DNA of 64,000 nucleotides from Flavobacteriales bacterium (GTDB lineage Bacteria; Bacteroidota; Bacteroidia; Flavobacteriales_D; Sanyastnellaceae), in NCBI GenBank assembly GCA_947456965.1, contig CANGTU010000009.1, positions 1-64,000 of the forward strand. Direction: 5' to 3'. The position numbers were made by a program, and so were the translations under genes. Below, in pieces: positions 33,790 through 44,134 of the stretch (positions within the stretch are counted from its first letter, which is position 1; each line of letters begins with the position of its first letter). The notes under the pieces were generated by a model, which was given only the letters and a program-made list of their open reading frames with translations, searched no databases and was not told the DNA's origin.

Positions 33790-35706
33790 TCAGATTTTGC
33801 CAGATGCAATCTCACCAACTACGCCCGGGTCAAGCAGCGTGGTGGTATCGCCGAATTGTTCCCGCTCACCTTCTGCAATCTTGCGCAGGATGCGACGCAT
33901 GATCTTCCCGCTCCGCGTCTTGGGCAAGCCCGTTACAAACTGAATCTTGTCGGGCTTCGCAATGGGACCGATAACCCGGGCTACAGTCTGCAGAATATCC
34001 CGACGGGTCAGCTCTTCATCGCTTCCATGGTGTCCGCTAAACAGGACAAAGGCATATATGCCCTGACCCTTGATGTCGTGAGGATAGCCCACCACTGCAC
34101 TCTCTACCACGCCAGTATGCATGTTGATGGCATTCTCGACTTCAGCGGTGCCAATCCGATGTCCACTTACATTGAGCACGTCATCCACTCGGCCCGTAAT
34201 CCGGTAATAACCCTCCCCATCACGCAGCGCGCCATCACCAGTGAAGTATAGGAGAGGATAGGTGGAAAAGTAATTCTGCCGGCATCGTTCGTGGTCTCCA
34301 TACGTGGTGCGGATCATCGAGGGCCACGGATGTCGGATGCAGAGATTGCCGCTGACTCCATTGCCCGTGATTTCTTTTCCAGACTCATCTACCAGCAAGG
34401 GATGCACACCGGGCAAAGGAAGGGTTGCGTATGCCGGCTTCTGCGGAGTCACGCCGGCGAGATTGCTGATCATCACTCCTCCGGTTTCGGTTTGCCACCA
34501 GGTGTCAACCACTGGACAGCGCCCTCCACCTGCGTGCTGATGGTACCAGTGCCACGCTTCTTCATTGATGGGCTCGCCCACGGTGCCAAGCACCCGCAGG
34601 GATGAGAGGTCACGACCTTCGAAGGGCCCGGTGCCAAAGCTCATCAGACTGCGTATTGCAGTGGGGGCGGTATAGAGGATATGGACACGGTGCCGCTCAA
34701 TAATCTGCCAGAACCGCCCGGCATCAGGCCAGGTCGGAATACCTTCAAACATGAGTGTAGTGGCACCGGCACTGAGCGGACCATAAAGCACATAGCTGTG
34801 CCCGGTAATCCAACCTATATCAGCTGTGCAATAGTGAATCTCACCCGGCTGGTACTGAAATACATTGATGAAGGTGTAATGGGTGTACACCATATATCCG
34901 CCATGGGTGTGAACTACTCCCTTGGGTTTACCCGTGCTCCCCGAAGTGTAGAGGATGAAGAGGGGATCTTCACTGTCCATCTCCACCGCTTCGAAGTTGC
35001 CCGGCGCAATCGCATCCACGGCTGCAACCTCATCCTCCCACCATACATCGCGGCCCTTCATCATGCTCACCGGCGTGCGGGTACGCATGGCTACAATGAC
35101 GCGTTTAACACCTGGACAACCGCCCAGGGCGTCATCCATCACCTGCTTCAGTGGAATATCCTTTCCTCCGCGATACGCTCCGTCGGAGGTAATGACATAC
35201 TCAGCCCCGGCATCCTGAATCCTGTCAGCGATGCTCTGCGCACTGAATCCACCAAAGATCACAGAGTGAATGGCCCCTGCGCGCGCGCATGCGAGCACGG
35301 CAATCGCCAGCTCGGGTGTCATCCCCATATAAATGCATACGCGGTCGCCCTTCTTCACACCATTTCGCACCAGCACATGGCAGAAGCGGTTGACCTGATC
35401 GAAAAGTTCACGGTAGGTGAGCTCGCGGGAAAATTCTTCCGGATTGTTCGGCTCCCAGATGATTGCGGGTGTATCTCCTTTTTCCCGGAGATGCCTGTCC
35501 AGACAATTTTCCGTGATATTCAAACGACCACCGAGAAACCATTTCACATGCGGCTCGTGGAAATTCCAGTCCAGAACGCGGTCCCACTTGCGCCTCCAGA
35601 TAAAGTGGGAAGCAATGTCCTCCCAAAAGGCCTCGGGATCTTGTTCGCTGCGGGCATACTCTTCCCGGTAACGGGAATAGGAAGTAATCTGGTAAGGATA
35701 ACTCAT
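33790..35706 (-). CDS. acs: Acetyl-CoA synthetase
   Basis: The 638-residue enzyme makes acetyl-CoA from acetate, ATP and CoA. Seen: PLFILYTSGSTGKPKGVVHT (the ATP-binding P-loop), DTWWQTETGGVMI, YFTGDGALRDGEGYY, GRVDDVLNVSGHRIGTAE, and the catalytic lysine region KTRSGKIMRRILRK, whose Lys is the usual acetylation site. ATG 35,706 (MSYPYQITSYSRYREE) matches the family; an upstream in-frame start at 35,721 is possible. It ends 4 bases from the convergent DUF2490 gene and lies 54 bp downstream of lepA on the same strand. Confidence 0.96.
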   Translation of the reverse strand: MSYPYQITSYSRYREEYARSEQDPEAFWEDIASHFIWRRKWDRVLDWNFHEPHVKWFLGGRLNITENCLDRHLREKGDTPAIIWEPNNPEEFSRELTYRELFDQVNRFCHVLVRNGVKKGDRVCIYMGMTPELAIAVLACARAGAIHSVIFGGFSAQSIADRIQDAGAEYVITSDGAYRGGKDIPLKQVMDDALGGCPGVKRVIVAMRTRTPVSMMKGRDVWWEDEVAAVDAIAPGNFEAVEMDSEDPLFILYTSGSTGKPKGVVHTHGGYMVYTHYTFINVFQYQPGEIHYCTADIGWITGHSYVLYGPLSAGATTLMFEGIPTWPDAGRFWQIIERHRVHILYTAPTAIRSLMSFGTGPFEGRDLSSLRVLGTVGEPINEEAWHWYHQHAGGGRCPVVDTWWQTETGGVMISNLAGVTPQKPAYATLPLPGVHPLLVDESGKEITGNGVSGNLCIRHPWPSMIRTTYGDHERCRQNYFSTYPLLYFTGDGALRDGEGYYRITGRVDDVLNVSGHRIGTAEVENAINMHTGVVESAVVGYPHDIKGQGIYAFVLFSGHHGSDEELTRRDILQTVARVIGPIAKPDKIQFVTGLPKTRSGKIMRRILRKIAEGEREQFGDTTTLLDPGVVGEIASGKI

Positions 35707-35760
35707 GAAGGCAAGGTACATGAAAAGGCCATCAGGAGGATGGCGCAGGTCCCGGCAGAA

Positions 35761-37551
35761 TTATGAGTTCAGCTTGAGTACCGCGAGGAAGGCTTCCTGC
35801 GGAACTTCTACGGAACCCACCTGGCGCATGCGCTTCTTTCCCTCTTTCTGCTTCTCCAGCAATTTGCGTTTCCGGGAAATGTCTCCTCCGTAGCACTTTG
35901 CTGTTACGTCTTTTCGCAACGCTTTGATGGTTTCGCGCGCAATGACTTTGGCACCAATGGCCGCCTGCAACGCAATCTCAAACTGCTGCCTCGGTATGAG
36001 CTCGCGCAACTTGACGCAGATCTTCTTGCCCAGATCATAGGCATGATCCCGGTGAATGAGTGCGCTGAGGGCATCCACCTGATCGCCGTTCAGCAGAATA
36101 TCCATCTTCACAAGTTCGCTCTGTCGCAGTCCTATGGGGTGGTAATCGAAAGAGGCGTATCCCTTGGAGATGGTCTTGAGCCGATCATAGAAATCAAAAA
36201 CAATTTCCGCAAGCGGCATCTCAAAGTTGATCTCTACACGATCGGAAGTGAGATAATGCTGATTGGTGAGAATTCCCCGCTTTTCAATGCATAAGGTCAT
36301 GACAGCCCCGATGTACTCACTCTTGGTAATGACCTGAGCCTTGATGTAAGGCTCTTCCACAAAGTCCAGCTTGTTGGGGTCAGGAAGTTCACTGGGGTTG
36401 TGAATCTCCAGTATTTCTCCTTTTTTAGTGTGGGCCAGGTAGCTGACGTTGGGCACGGTGGTGATCACAGTCATCTTGAACTCGCGCTCCAGACGTTCCT
36501 GAATGATTTCCATGTGCAGCATCCCGAGGAATCCACAACGGAAGCCAAATCCGAGTGCTGCGGAACTCTCCGGCTCAAACACCAGTGAGGCGTCATTGAG
36601 TTGCAGCTTTTCCATGGATGCGCGCAACTCTTCAAAATCGTCCGTGTCCACCGGATACACTCCGGCAAATACCATGGGCTTGACTTCCTCGAAGCCGCGA
36701 ATGGCTTCCGTGCAGGGGTTTTCTACCGTAGTGATGGTATCACCCACCTTGACCTCCGTGGCGGTTTTAATGCCACTGATGATATAGCCAATGTCGCCGC
36801 AACCGACCTCTTTCCGGGGAATAAGATCCAGGCCCATCACGCCTACTTCGTCAGCCTCATATTCAATGCCCGTAGCCATGAACTTGACCTTCTGTCCCTT
36901 GCGGATAGTGCCATTCAAAATCCGGTAATAGGCAATGATGCCTCGGAACGAGTTGAATACGGAGTCAAAAATCATAGCCTGCAAAGGAGCATTGGGATCG
37001 CCCTTGGGCGCAGGTATGCGATCGCAAATGGCAGCCAGAATCTCATCTACACCAAGGCCTGTCTTGCCCGAGGCGTGTATGATATCCTCGCGGTCACAAC
37101 CGATCAGGTCAACAATCTGATCCTTGACAACCTCTGGTTCAGCATTGGGCAGGTCAAGCTTATTCAACACCGGAATGATGTGGAGATCGTGCTCCAGGGC
37201 TAAATAGAGGTTGGAGATGGTTTGCGCCTGAATGCCTTGGGTGCTGTCCACAATGAGCAGCGCTCCCTCGCATGCGGCAATGGACCGGGAAACCTCATAG
37301 CTGAAATCCACGTGCCCGGGGGTGTCGATGAGATTCAGAACAAAGGGTTCTCCTTTGTAAGTGTAATTCATCTGAATCGCATGGGCCTTGATGGTGATCC
37401 CCTTCTCACGCTCCAGATCCATATCGTCCAGCGTCTGGGCCACCAGCTTGCGGTCATCCACCGTCTTGGTAACCTGGAGCAGGCGATCGGCCAGCGTGCT
37501 CTTGCCGTGGTCAATGTGGGCGATGATGCAAAAATTCCGGGTATTCTTCAT
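35761..37551 (-). CDS. lepA: Elongation factor 4 (LepA)
   Basis: From ATG 37,551 ([25 protein letters not shown]) the protein has 596 residues. It is the ribosomal back-translocating GTPase LepA/EF4. Seen: G1 [10 protein letters not shown]2-region [15 protein letters not shown]3 DTPGHVDF, G4 NKLDLPNA, and the LepA-specific C-terminal domain with [24 protein letters not shown] near the C terminus. It is full length for the family. The frame stays open upstream, but only ATG 37,551 matches LepA. TACTTTTG (37,570-37,577) is a likely -7 element. Confidence 0.97.
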   Translation of the reverse strand: MKNTRNFCIIAHIDHGKSTLADRLLQVTKTVDDRKLVAQTLDDMDLEREKGITIKAHAIQMNYTYKGEPFVLNLIDTPGHVDFSYEVSRSIAACEGALLIVDSTQGIQAQTISNLYLALEHDLHIIPVLNKLDLPNAEPEVVKDQIVDLIGCDREDIIHASGKTGLGVDEILAAICDRIPAPKGDPNAPLQAMIFDSVFNSFRGIIAYYRILNGTIRKGQKVKFMATGIEYEADEVGVMGLDLIPRKEVGCGDIGYIISGIKTATEVKVGDTITTVENPCTEAIRGFEEVKPMVFAGVYPVDTDDFEELRASMEKLQLNDASLVFEPESSAALGFGFRCGFLGMLHMEIIQERLEREFKMTVITTVPNVSYLAHTKKGEILEIHNPSELPDPNKLDFVEEPYIKAQVITKSEYIGAVMTLCIEKRGILTNQHYLTSDRVEINFEMPLAEIVFDFYDRLKTISKGYASFDYHPIGLRQSELVKMDILLNGDQVDALSALIHRDHAYDLGKKICVKLRELIPRQQFEIALQAAIGAKVIARETIKALRKDVTAKCYGGDISRKRKLLEKQKEGKKRMRQVGSVEVPQEAFLAVLKLNS

Positions 37552-37569
37552 GGTGGCTGAAACGGTTTG

Positions 37570-37577
37570 CAAAAGTA
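37570..37577 (-). promoter_or_regulatory. Candidate -7 element for lepA
   Basis: TACTTTTG on the minus strand fits TAnnTTTG and lies 18 bases upstream of the lepA ATG. A weak TTCG-type -33 lies about 22 bases further upstream. Confidence 0.4.
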
Positions 37578-37665
37578 CGACGCCCACAGGCCCACAGGAC
37601 GAATTCACCCCCACGGGGGGAGGGTTTTTCGCGAGAATCGGGTAAATGTTGAACTTATAAGGGCA

Positions 37666-37673
37666 TAAATTTG
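37666..37673 (+). promoter_or_regulatory. Candidate -7 element for the M43 protease gene
   Basis: TAAATTTG fits TAnnTTTG and lies 22 bases before the ATG. The nearest upstream TTG is only 14 bases away, shorter than the usual spacing, so the -33 element is uncertain. Confidence 0.35.
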
Positions 37674-37695
37674 TCATCCTTACAAAATCTGACGC

Positions 37696-39774
37696 GTGAA
37701 ACGTATTATTATTTATCTGTTAGCCAGTGCTTTACCCCTCTTTTCCGGGGCGCAGGACAAGCCAATCCTGTATTGCGGACAACCCGAGGCATGGGAAAAG
37801 CTCATGCGCAGGAATCCATCCGCTCACGATGAAATCGAACGGGCAACCCGCGAGCTGGAAGAGTGGACTCAGGCCTATGAAGCCAATCGCTCCGGCGGCG
37901 AGCAGGAGATCTACATTATACCGGTCGTGTTTCACGTCATCCATAACAATGGCCCAGAGAACATCAGCAATGACCAGATTCTGAATGCTCTCGAAATCCT
38001 GAATCGTGACTTCAGGATGCAGAACACGGACATTTCGCTGGTGGTAGATGCTTTTCAGGATATTACAGCCGACGTGGGCATTGAATTTCGCCTGGCGACC
38101 AAGGATCCCCAAGGCAACTGCTCGTCTGGGATCAACCGCATCGTGAGTGAGCTCACCTTTCAGGGTGATGATGAAATGAAGGACCTGATTTACTGGCCGC
38201 GCAACCAGTATATGAATGTATGGATATGCGCTGATGCTGCAGGTGCTGCAGGATACACCAATCTTCCAGCCAACGTGGCATTCAGCTGGCTTGCCCCGCA
38301 GGATGGAATCGTGATCAGGTCGGATTATGTGGGAGCCATCGGCACAAGCAACTCAACCCGGTCACGCGCACTCACCCACGAAGTAGGCCACTGGCTCAAC
38401 CTCCTTCATACATGGGGTTCGGGGAATTCACCGGGTATCAGCTCCAATTGTAACATGGACGATAATGTGAGCGATACGCCTAATACAATTGGCTGGACCT
38501 CCTGCAACCTCTCCGCAAGCTCGTGCAATAGTACCGTGGATAACGTGCAGAACTATATGGAGTACTCTTATTGTTCACGCATGTTTACGGAAGGTCAGGC
38601 AACACGAATGAGGGCTGCGCTCACTTCTACGGTGGCTCAGCGCAACCAGTTGATTACGACTTCCACACACAATGCGACTGGAGTGCTCAATCCTCCTCTC
38701 TGCACAGCAGATTTTACAGCCGATAAGACGAATATGTGCATCGGTGAAACAGTCCAGTTCACAGACCTTTCTTACCACGGCATTAACCAATGGACCTGGA
38801 ATTTTGGCGATGGTACAATCCTCACGGGCTCTGATCCAGATGTGCACCGCAATCCTCAGCATACCTACATGACTCCTGGTTCTTACACGGTAACGCTATC
38901 CGTGAGCAATGGTTCCGGTGATCTCGAAGTGACCTCCGCTGATTATGTACTGGTGCTCAATACCAACGAACTGGTAACACCACTGCAGGACGGCTTCGAA
39001 GGGGACTGGCCGGGTGATACCTGGTCCGTCATCAATTATGATAACGTGGTGCAATGGGAGGTTACTCCGGCTGCCTCCTTCTCCGGCGACAAGAGTGCTC
39101 GCCTGCGCAATTTCAATAACACGGTCATCGATGCAACGGATGAACTGATCAGTTCGACCTTCGATATGTCCGGCGCTGATACAGTTTATATCGGCTACAA
39201 GTGGTCATACGCCAACCGGCTGACTGAAACAGATGATCGCTTCCGTATATTCATTTCGGCCAACTGTGGTGAATCATGGACCATGCTTCGGCTGCGCCGG
39301 GGATCGACGAATCTCCCGACAGCAGACCCAACGAATTCTTCCTTCGTTCCATCATCCTCAAGCCAGTGGGGCGAAGAAGTGCTGCTGGTCAATGATCCTG
39401 CGTTCATGACGTCCTCATTCCGCGTGAAGTTCGAACTTCAGTCGAAGGGCGGAAACAACCTGTACCTGGACGATATCAATATCTGGACAGGCGACGAGAC
39501 GCTCGTGGGCGTCAGCGAACAGGATGTGTTCAACGGTCTGGTGGTGTACCCGAATCCTGCACAGGACGAGCTGTTTATCGACTTCAATCTGCGTGATGCA
39601 GGTCACGTGCGGATTGAACTGATCGACCTCGGGGGTCGACTCTGCCTTGCAGAGGAACGTCAGGCGCAGCCAGGTGAAATGAGGTTCAGAATTCCCGGCC
39701 AGACGGCCGGTATGTACCTGCTTCGTTTGTCCTCGCCCGCTGGCCAGACAACGCGGAGGGTGGTGTTCCGTTAA
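37696..39774 (+). CDS. Secreted M43-family metalloprotease with PKD and T9SS type A domains
   Basis: The 692-residue protein has a signal peptide ([19 protein letters not shown]) and a pappalysin-like zinc metalloprotease domain with the extended zinc motif [11 protein letters not shown] (about 228-238) and a Met-turn in [12 protein letters not shown] domain (about 335-425) has FGDGT and ITLSVSNG-type strands. A beta-rich region follows, then a type A sorting domain from about 615 ([23 protein letters not shown]). The enzyme is expected to act outside the cell after T9SS export. Cys pairs in the catalytic domain suggest disulfides. The start is preceded by TAAATTTG. Confidence 0.93.
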   Translation: MKRIIIYLLASALPLFSGAQDKPILYCGQPEAWEKLMRRNPSAHDEIERATRELEEWTQAYEANRSGGEQEIYIIPVVFHVIHNNGPENISNDQILNALEILNRDFRMQNTDISLVVDAFQDITADVGIEFRLATKDPQGNCSSGINRIVSELTFQGDDEMKDLIYWPRNQYMNVWICADAAGAAGYTNLPANVAFSWLAPQDGIVIRSDYVGAIGTSNSTRSRALTHEVGHWLNLLHTWGSGNSPGISSNCNMDDNVSDTPNTIGWTSCNLSASSCNSTVDNVQNYMEYSYCSRMFTEGQATRMRAALTSTVAQRNQLITTSTHNATGVLNPPLCTADFTADKTNMCIGETVQFTDLSYHGINQWTWNFGDGTILTGSDPDVHRNPQHTYMTPGSYTVTLSVSNGSGDLEVTSADYVLVLNTNELVTPLQDGFEGDWPGDTWSVINYDNVVQWEVTPAASFSGDKSARLRNFNNTVIDATDELISSTFDMSGADTVYIGYKWSYANRLTETDDRFRIFISANCGESWTMLRLRRGSTNLPTADPTNSSFVPSSSSQWGEEVLLVNDPAFMTSSFRVKFELQSKGGNNLYLDDINIWTGDETLVGVSEQDVFNGLVVYPNPAQDELFIDFNLRDAGHVRIELIDLGGRLCLAEERQAQPGEMRFRIPGQTAGMYLLRLSSPAGQTTRRVVFR

Positions 39775-39850
39775 TAGTCTCGCAGCTTTTCCTGTTTTCT
39801 GTCCGGGTGGGCATGGAGGCCCTATTTTTACCCGGAATAACTATGCCCGC

Positions 39851-41296
39851 ATGGAAATCAGGATAATAACCCGCGCCGCCTCGCATTCTGGCTTTACAGT
39901 CATCCTTTACCAGAAAGGAGGGAAGAAACCGTCCGGTCTTGTCTCTGCAGAGGAATGGGCCGCTCTCACCGAACGAACCGAAGGCGGACAAGAGGATTCA
40001 CTGTTCGCTGATGCGCGCGGTTCCAGGCTGTTTTGCTGCATCAAGGAGAAGAAGGTCAGCCCTGACCTTCTCGAGCAGATCAGGATGAAAGGCGCTGAAG
40101 CTCTGGCGCATACCAACCGCCTGAAGTGCACATCAGCCACACTTGTAAACCATGGAACGGATCCCGACCTGGCGTATGCATGGGCAGAGGGATTCGCACT
40201 GGCCTCTTACCAGTTCCTTCGCTACAAAGGAAAGAAAAAGGAACTTCAGGGTTCTGCGAAGGAACTCATCGTCACCGGGGATGGCTGGGACAATAAGCGG
40301 ATCAAAGAACTGAACGGGCTGGTGGCCGGGGTTATGCTCTGCCGCGACCTCATCAATGAACCGCACTCGCACCTTACAGCCACTCAATTTTCCCGTGAAA
40401 TGGAAAAGGCGGGAAAGAAAGCAGGCTTCTCTACCAAAGTACTTCACAAAAAGCAAATCGAGGCACTGAGAATGGGTGGATTGCTCGGGGTCAATATGGG
40501 CAGCATGGAACCTCCAACCTTTACGGTAATGGAGTATAGGCCTGCCAAAGCCCGCAATAAAAAGCCGCTCGTACTGGTGGGAAAGGGAGTTGTCTTCGAC
40601 ACGGGGGGATTGAGTCTGAAGCCGACACCATCTTCAATGGATGAGATGAAGTGCGATATGAGCGGTGCTGCAGCAGTCGTGGGAACACTATTCGCCATAG
40701 CTCAGAACAAGTTGCCGGTGTATGTCATCGGTCTTGTTCCGGCTACCGACAACCGGCCGGGTATGAACGCTATCGTTCCTCAGGATGTGCTGACGATCAG
40801 CAATGGGATCACCGTGGAGGTCATGAATACCGATGCCGAAGGTCGCCTGATTCTCGCTGATGCTTTGGTTTACGCACAACGCTATAATCCGGAATTGGTC
40901 ATTGATCTGGCCACACTCACCGGCGCAGCCGTAAGGGCCATAGGTAGCTATGCTACGGCGGTCATGGGAACCGCGCCTCAAGAGATCATGGACAACCTGA
41001 TGAACTCAGGCATGCATGCATGGGAAAGAATGTGGCAGTTCCCGCTTTGGAAGGATTATGGCGAGGAAATCAAGAGCGATGTAGCGGACATCAAGAACCT
41101 GGGCTTGGGTAATGCCGGCCAGATTTCAGCGGCTAAGTTCCTTGAACATTTCATTGACTATCCCTGGATCCATATGGATATTGCGGGGCCCGCCTGGAGC
41201 AACAGCGCTCAGGGCTACCGAACCAAAGGCGGAACAGGAGTGGGCGTGAGAGCCCTGTATGCGTTTATTCAAAAGCACTACGTGAACCCCGGATGA
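39851..41296 (+). CDS. pepA: Leucyl aminopeptidase (M17)
   Basis: The 481-residue metalloexopeptidase releases N-terminal residues, using two zinc ions. Seen: VGKGVVFDTGGLSLKP (Lys and Asp ligands), CDMSGAAAVVGT and the NTDAEGRLILADAL signature (Asp, Glu). The N-terminal macro-like domain is shorter and divergent, as in many Bacteroidota members. It could also be annotated as a general cytosol aminopeptidase, so the symbol is less sure than the family. It is followed after 25 bp by pdxA. TATTTTTA about 25 bases upstream may be its promoter element. Confidence 0.93.
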   Translation: MEIRIITRAASHSGFTVILYQKGGKKPSGLVSAEEWAALTERTEGGQEDSLFADARGSRLFCCIKEKKVSPDLLEQIRMKGAEALAHTNRLKCTSATLVNHGTDPDLAYAWAEGFALASYQFLRYKGKKKELQGSAKELIVTGDGWDNKRIKELNGLVAGVMLCRDLINEPHSHLTATQFSREMEKAGKKAGFSTKVLHKKQIEALRMGGLLGVNMGSMEPPTFTVMEYRPAKARNKKPLVLVGKGVVFDTGGLSLKPTPSSMDEMKCDMSGAAAVVGTLFAIAQNKLPVYVIGLVPATDNRPGMNAIVPQDVLTISNGITVEVMNTDAEGRLILADALVYAQRYNPELVIDLATLTGAAVRAIGSYATAVMGTAPQEIMDNLMNSGMHAWERMWQFPLWKDYGEEIKSDVADIKNLGLGNAGQISAAKFLEHFIDYPWIHMDIAGPAWSNSAQGYRTKGGTGVGVRALYAFIQKHYVNPG

Positions 41297-41321
41297 ACAT
41301 TCGGCTAATGGAATAGCGAGC

Positions 41322-42407
41322 ATGTCAGAAAATCGAACCGAAAGCCGCCTGCGCGTGGCCATTACTTGTGGTGATCCCAATGGGGTGGGCATGGAAACCA
41401 TCATGAAGGTATTCAGCGACTCGCGCATGCTCGAGCAGATAACCCCGGTGATCTACGCACACCCGGATTTGGTTAAGGCCAACAAGAAGGCCAATAAAAT
41501 CGAAGAATTCAACTTCAATACTGTTCCATCGGCCGCCGAACTGATTCACCGGAAGGTGAACCTGGTGCCGGTGGTCAAGGATTTTCAACTTGCGGTGGAG
41601 TTCGGGAAGCCCGATAAAGCAGCCGGTGAATTTGCCTTCAGGAGTATTGAAATGGCTGCCACGGATCTGGCTTCCAATCGCGTGGATGTTCTGGTGACCT
41701 GCCCGATCAACAAGGATACTATTCAAGGCAAGGAATTCAATTTCCCCGGACACACGGAATACCTGGCGCGAATGGCAGGAACGGAAAAGGTGCTCATGTT
41801 CCTCGTAGGCCCATCACTTAGGGTTGGCGTGGTCACCGGTCATCTCCCTCTTAAGGATGTTTCATCAGCGATCACCAGGGATAAGATCATGGAGAAGCTG
41901 GTGCTTATGAGGGAGAGCCTGCTCCGCGATTTCAGCATCTCATCCCCACGGATCGCCGTGCTTGGACTAAACCCGCACGCAGGTGATAATGGCCTGCTGG
42001 GATCAGAGGAACGCGAAATCATCGCTCCTGCGATCCGCGAAGCCACAGAGAAGGGCTGGCATGTCTATGGACCATATGGGGCTGATGGTTTTTTCGGCAG
42101 CGGAGCTTTTGGCAAGTTCGATGCGGTGCTGGCCATGTATCATGACCAAGGACTGACGCCATTCAAAGCCCTTGCGTTTGAATCAGGGGTCAATTATACC
42201 GCAGGATTGCCCGTGGTGCGCACTTCACCGGATCACGGCACAGCATATGACCTGGCAGGCAAAGGACTTGCCGATGAGTCATCTCTCCGTGCTGCTGTAT
42301 TCCTCGCCTGCGATATCTACTCCAGAAGAAAGGAGTACAAGGAGTATGCATCCAATCCGCTGAGCCGGCAGGATGTCAAAGACTCACGTGACGATAAGCG
42401 GGAATAG
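41322..42407 (+). CDS. pdxA: 4-hydroxythreonine-4-phosphate dehydrogenase PdxA
   Basis: The 361-residue enzyme acts in the DXP-dependent pathway to pyridoxal phosphate, oxidising 4-phosphohydroxy-L-threonine. Metal-binding and family motifs are in place: RVAITCGDPNGVGMETI near the N terminus, FPGHTEYLA (His), GLNPHAGDNGLLGSEE (His) and MYHDQGLTPFKAL (His). It is 361 residues with a Lys/Asp-rich tail. It shares its stop region with the start of rlmH, which begins two bases after its TAG, so the two are coupled. Confidence 0.95.
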   Translation: MSENRTESRLRVAITCGDPNGVGMETIMKVFSDSRMLEQITPVIYAHPDLVKANKKANKIEEFNFNTVPSAAELIHRKVNLVPVVKDFQLAVEFGKPDKAAGEFAFRSIEMAATDLASNRVDVLVTCPINKDTIQGKEFNFPGHTEYLARMAGTEKVLMFLVGPSLRVGVVTGHLPLKDVSSAITRDKIMEKLVLMRESLLRDFSISSPRIAVLGLNPHAGDNGLLGSEEREIIAPAIREATEKGWHVYGPYGADGFFGSGAFGKFDAVLAMYHDQGLTPFKALAFESGVNYTAGLPVVRTSPDHGTAYDLAGKGLADESSLRAAVFLACDIYSRRKEYKEYASNPLSRQDVKDSRDDKRE

Positions 42408-42408
42408 A

Positions 42409-42879
42409 ATGGTCATTCGTGTCGTTTCTGTCGGACTTACAAAGACGGTATTTGTTCGTGAAGGTCTCGCCGTCTACCTCAATCGTCTCGGGCATTATGC
42501 ACGTGTGGAATGGAATGAAATCCCGGATCCTCCATCAAGGGGCAGTGCCCCTGATCAACAACGCGCACTGGAAGGTGAACTAATCCTGAGGCAGGTGCAG
42601 CAAGGTGACCACATGGTGCTGCTGGATGAGCGTGGAAAGGACTTTTCTTCTGTCGCCTGGTCCGCCTGGATGAACAAGCGCCAGTCAGCGGGTACACGAA
42701 CTCTCGTCTTCGTTATCGGAGGGGCCTACGGCTTTTCCCCGTCGGTCAGGGAACGCGCCGATGAAGAAGTGCGGCTTTCGGCCATGACATTTCCCCATGA
42801 CCTGGTCCGGGTTATTCTCGCTGAACAGCTCTACCGCTGCTTTACAATCCTCCGGGGTGAGAAGTATCACCACGATTGA
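42409..42879 (+). CDS. rlmH: 23S rRNA pseudouridine(1915) N3-methyltransferase RlmH
   Basis: The 156-residue SPOUT methyltransferase methylates pseudouridine 1915 in helix 69 of 23S rRNA. Seen: VVSVGLTKTVFVREGL, LLDERGKDFSSVAW, FVIGGAYGFSPSVRERA (the SAM-binding knot), and the C-terminal RVILAEQLYRCFTILRGEKYHHD, ending with the family's conserved HHD. ATG 42,409 gives the normal length; an upstream in-frame ATG at 42,373 lies inside pdxA. The 3' end overlaps the convergent glycosyltransferase gene by 38 bp. Confidence 0.96.
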   Translation: MVIRVVSVGLTKTVFVREGLAVYLNRLGHYARVEWNEIPDPPSRGSAPDQQRALEGELILRQVQQGDHMVLLDERGKDFSSVAWSAWMNKRQSAGTRTLVFVIGGAYGFSPSVRERADEEVRLSAMTFPHDLVRVILAEQLYRCFTILRGEKYHHD

Positions 42880-44134
42880 TTCTGCGGGTCATCCAGTCGC
42901 CGGCTGCAGCCGAGGCAAACAGAATGTAAAAGGGCTCGAGTGTGATGGTTCGGAACCGGTTCTGCACGTAGAACACAACGGAAAAGAACAGCATGGTGAG
43001 AAAGAGGTAGCCAAACCAATATTGATCTTTCTTGCCTGATCGCCTCAACCGCAAGAGATGGTTGTACGCGAGAATATAAATGGGCAAAGTGAGGAGAAAA
43101 CTGCCCGCCCAGAGCACAAGGGGATAATGCCTCCAGGATAAGCCCGGTGCCAGAAAAAAGAACAGGTTGCAGGCCTTGAGCTGTGCTGTTTCCGCAGGAT
43201 GACTCCAGATCCAGTTCAGAGCCTCGCGGAAGTAAGCCGCCTGCTTTTCGGTCTGAGGAAGCGCCATCAGACTGTCATGTGCGCTTCCGTTGAAAGGCGT
43301 GAACTCAAACTTCTGAATCGCAGTATACTCAGGTGTGCCGGGCTCTGGAACATCTACTATGGTGCGGTAAGCGAGATGGTGATGGCCGGTATAGAAGTGG
43401 AAAAGGAGGCCGTTGCTCGACAGGACATAAGTTCCGTTTGTGCGCAGACAATGATATCCGAACGGTAGACTGAAGATCAGACAAACCGCTGCATAAAGGG
43501 AGGCGTGCAGCAGGCCTTCACGCACAGTCCGCCGGTTCTGCCACAGATAGAAGGCCAGCATGGGTGCGAATAGCAGGATGTGGGCCTTCGTCAGGTATGC
43601 GAGTGAAAACAAAACGGAGGAGGCAATAAGCTCACGGTCATTATACGTGCGGGTATAAAGGACCAGATAATACATAGCTCCAATGAGCAAGGATTGAAAA
43701 GTGGATTCGGATGAAATGGTGCCAGTCCACCAAAGGGTGAACGGAAAGAATGCAAATAAGACAGCAGTGATTGCAGCCGCCAGTTTACTCGTATGCAGGA
43801 GCGCGAGCCGGTATAGCCAAACACCGCTGATGGATGAGAGAATAACCTGTGTGAGGATGAAGAGGATAAGCCACCAGGGGCCGAATGCCATCTTGTATAG
43901 CCCGCCAGTAAAGGGATAGAGCGGGGGGCTTATGAATCGGCCTATATCGTAGTTGATATGGCCAGCCCCGGTTTGGTCAATCAGCCGCAGAATCCATCCT
44001 GCATCCTGATGGAGTTCGGTATGATTTATCCCCGACAGGAATGCCCAGGCAAAGCGCACCACGAAGCATAAGGTAAACACATGCCAGGCCTGAGTATGCC
44101 GGGCTGCCCGTTCAGCCCACCGCAGGATCTTCAT
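42842..44134 (-). CDS. GT-C type glycosyltransferase (GT39/ArnT-like)
   Basis: The 430-residue protein has about eleven hydrophobic segments and an N-terminal HQDAGWILRLIDQTG loop that carries the acidic residues expected of GT-C enzymes using lipid-phosphate sugar donors. Other features are YLTKAHILLFAPMLAFY and a long periplasmic part around 240-310. The family makes polysaccharide or modifies lipids or proteins; the substrate is unknown. ATG 44,134 (MKILRWAERAARH) is chosen because the upstream extension in the same frame has no family character. It overlaps the upstream gene by four bases (ATGA) and the rlmH 3' end by 38 bases. Confidence 0.8.
   Translation of the reverse strand: MKILRWAERAARHTQAWHVFTLCFVVRFAWAFLSGINHTELHQDAGWILRLIDQTGAGHINYDIGRFISPPLYPFTGGLYKMAFGPWWLILFILTQVILSSISGVWLYRLALLHTSKLAAAITAVLFAFFPFTLWWTGTISSESTFQSLLIGAMYYLVLYTRTYNDRELIASSVLFSLAYLTKAHILLFAPMLAFYLWQNRRTVREGLLHASLYAAVCLIFSLPFGYHCLRTNGTYVLSSNGLLFHFYTGHHHLAYRTIVDVPEPGTPEYTAIQKFEFTPFNGSAHDSLMALPQTEKQAAYFREALNWIWSHPAETAQLKACNLFFFLAPGLSWRHYPLVLWAGSFLLTLPIYILAYNHLLRLRRSGKKDQYWFGYLFLTMLFFSVVFYVQNRFRTITLEPFYILFASAAAGDWMTRRINRGDTSHPGGL

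Noticed and set aside
34681-35766. 361-codon plus-strand frame across acs
   Set aside because: Antisense to acs, which has all family motifs; the composition is a shadow of a GC-rich gene.
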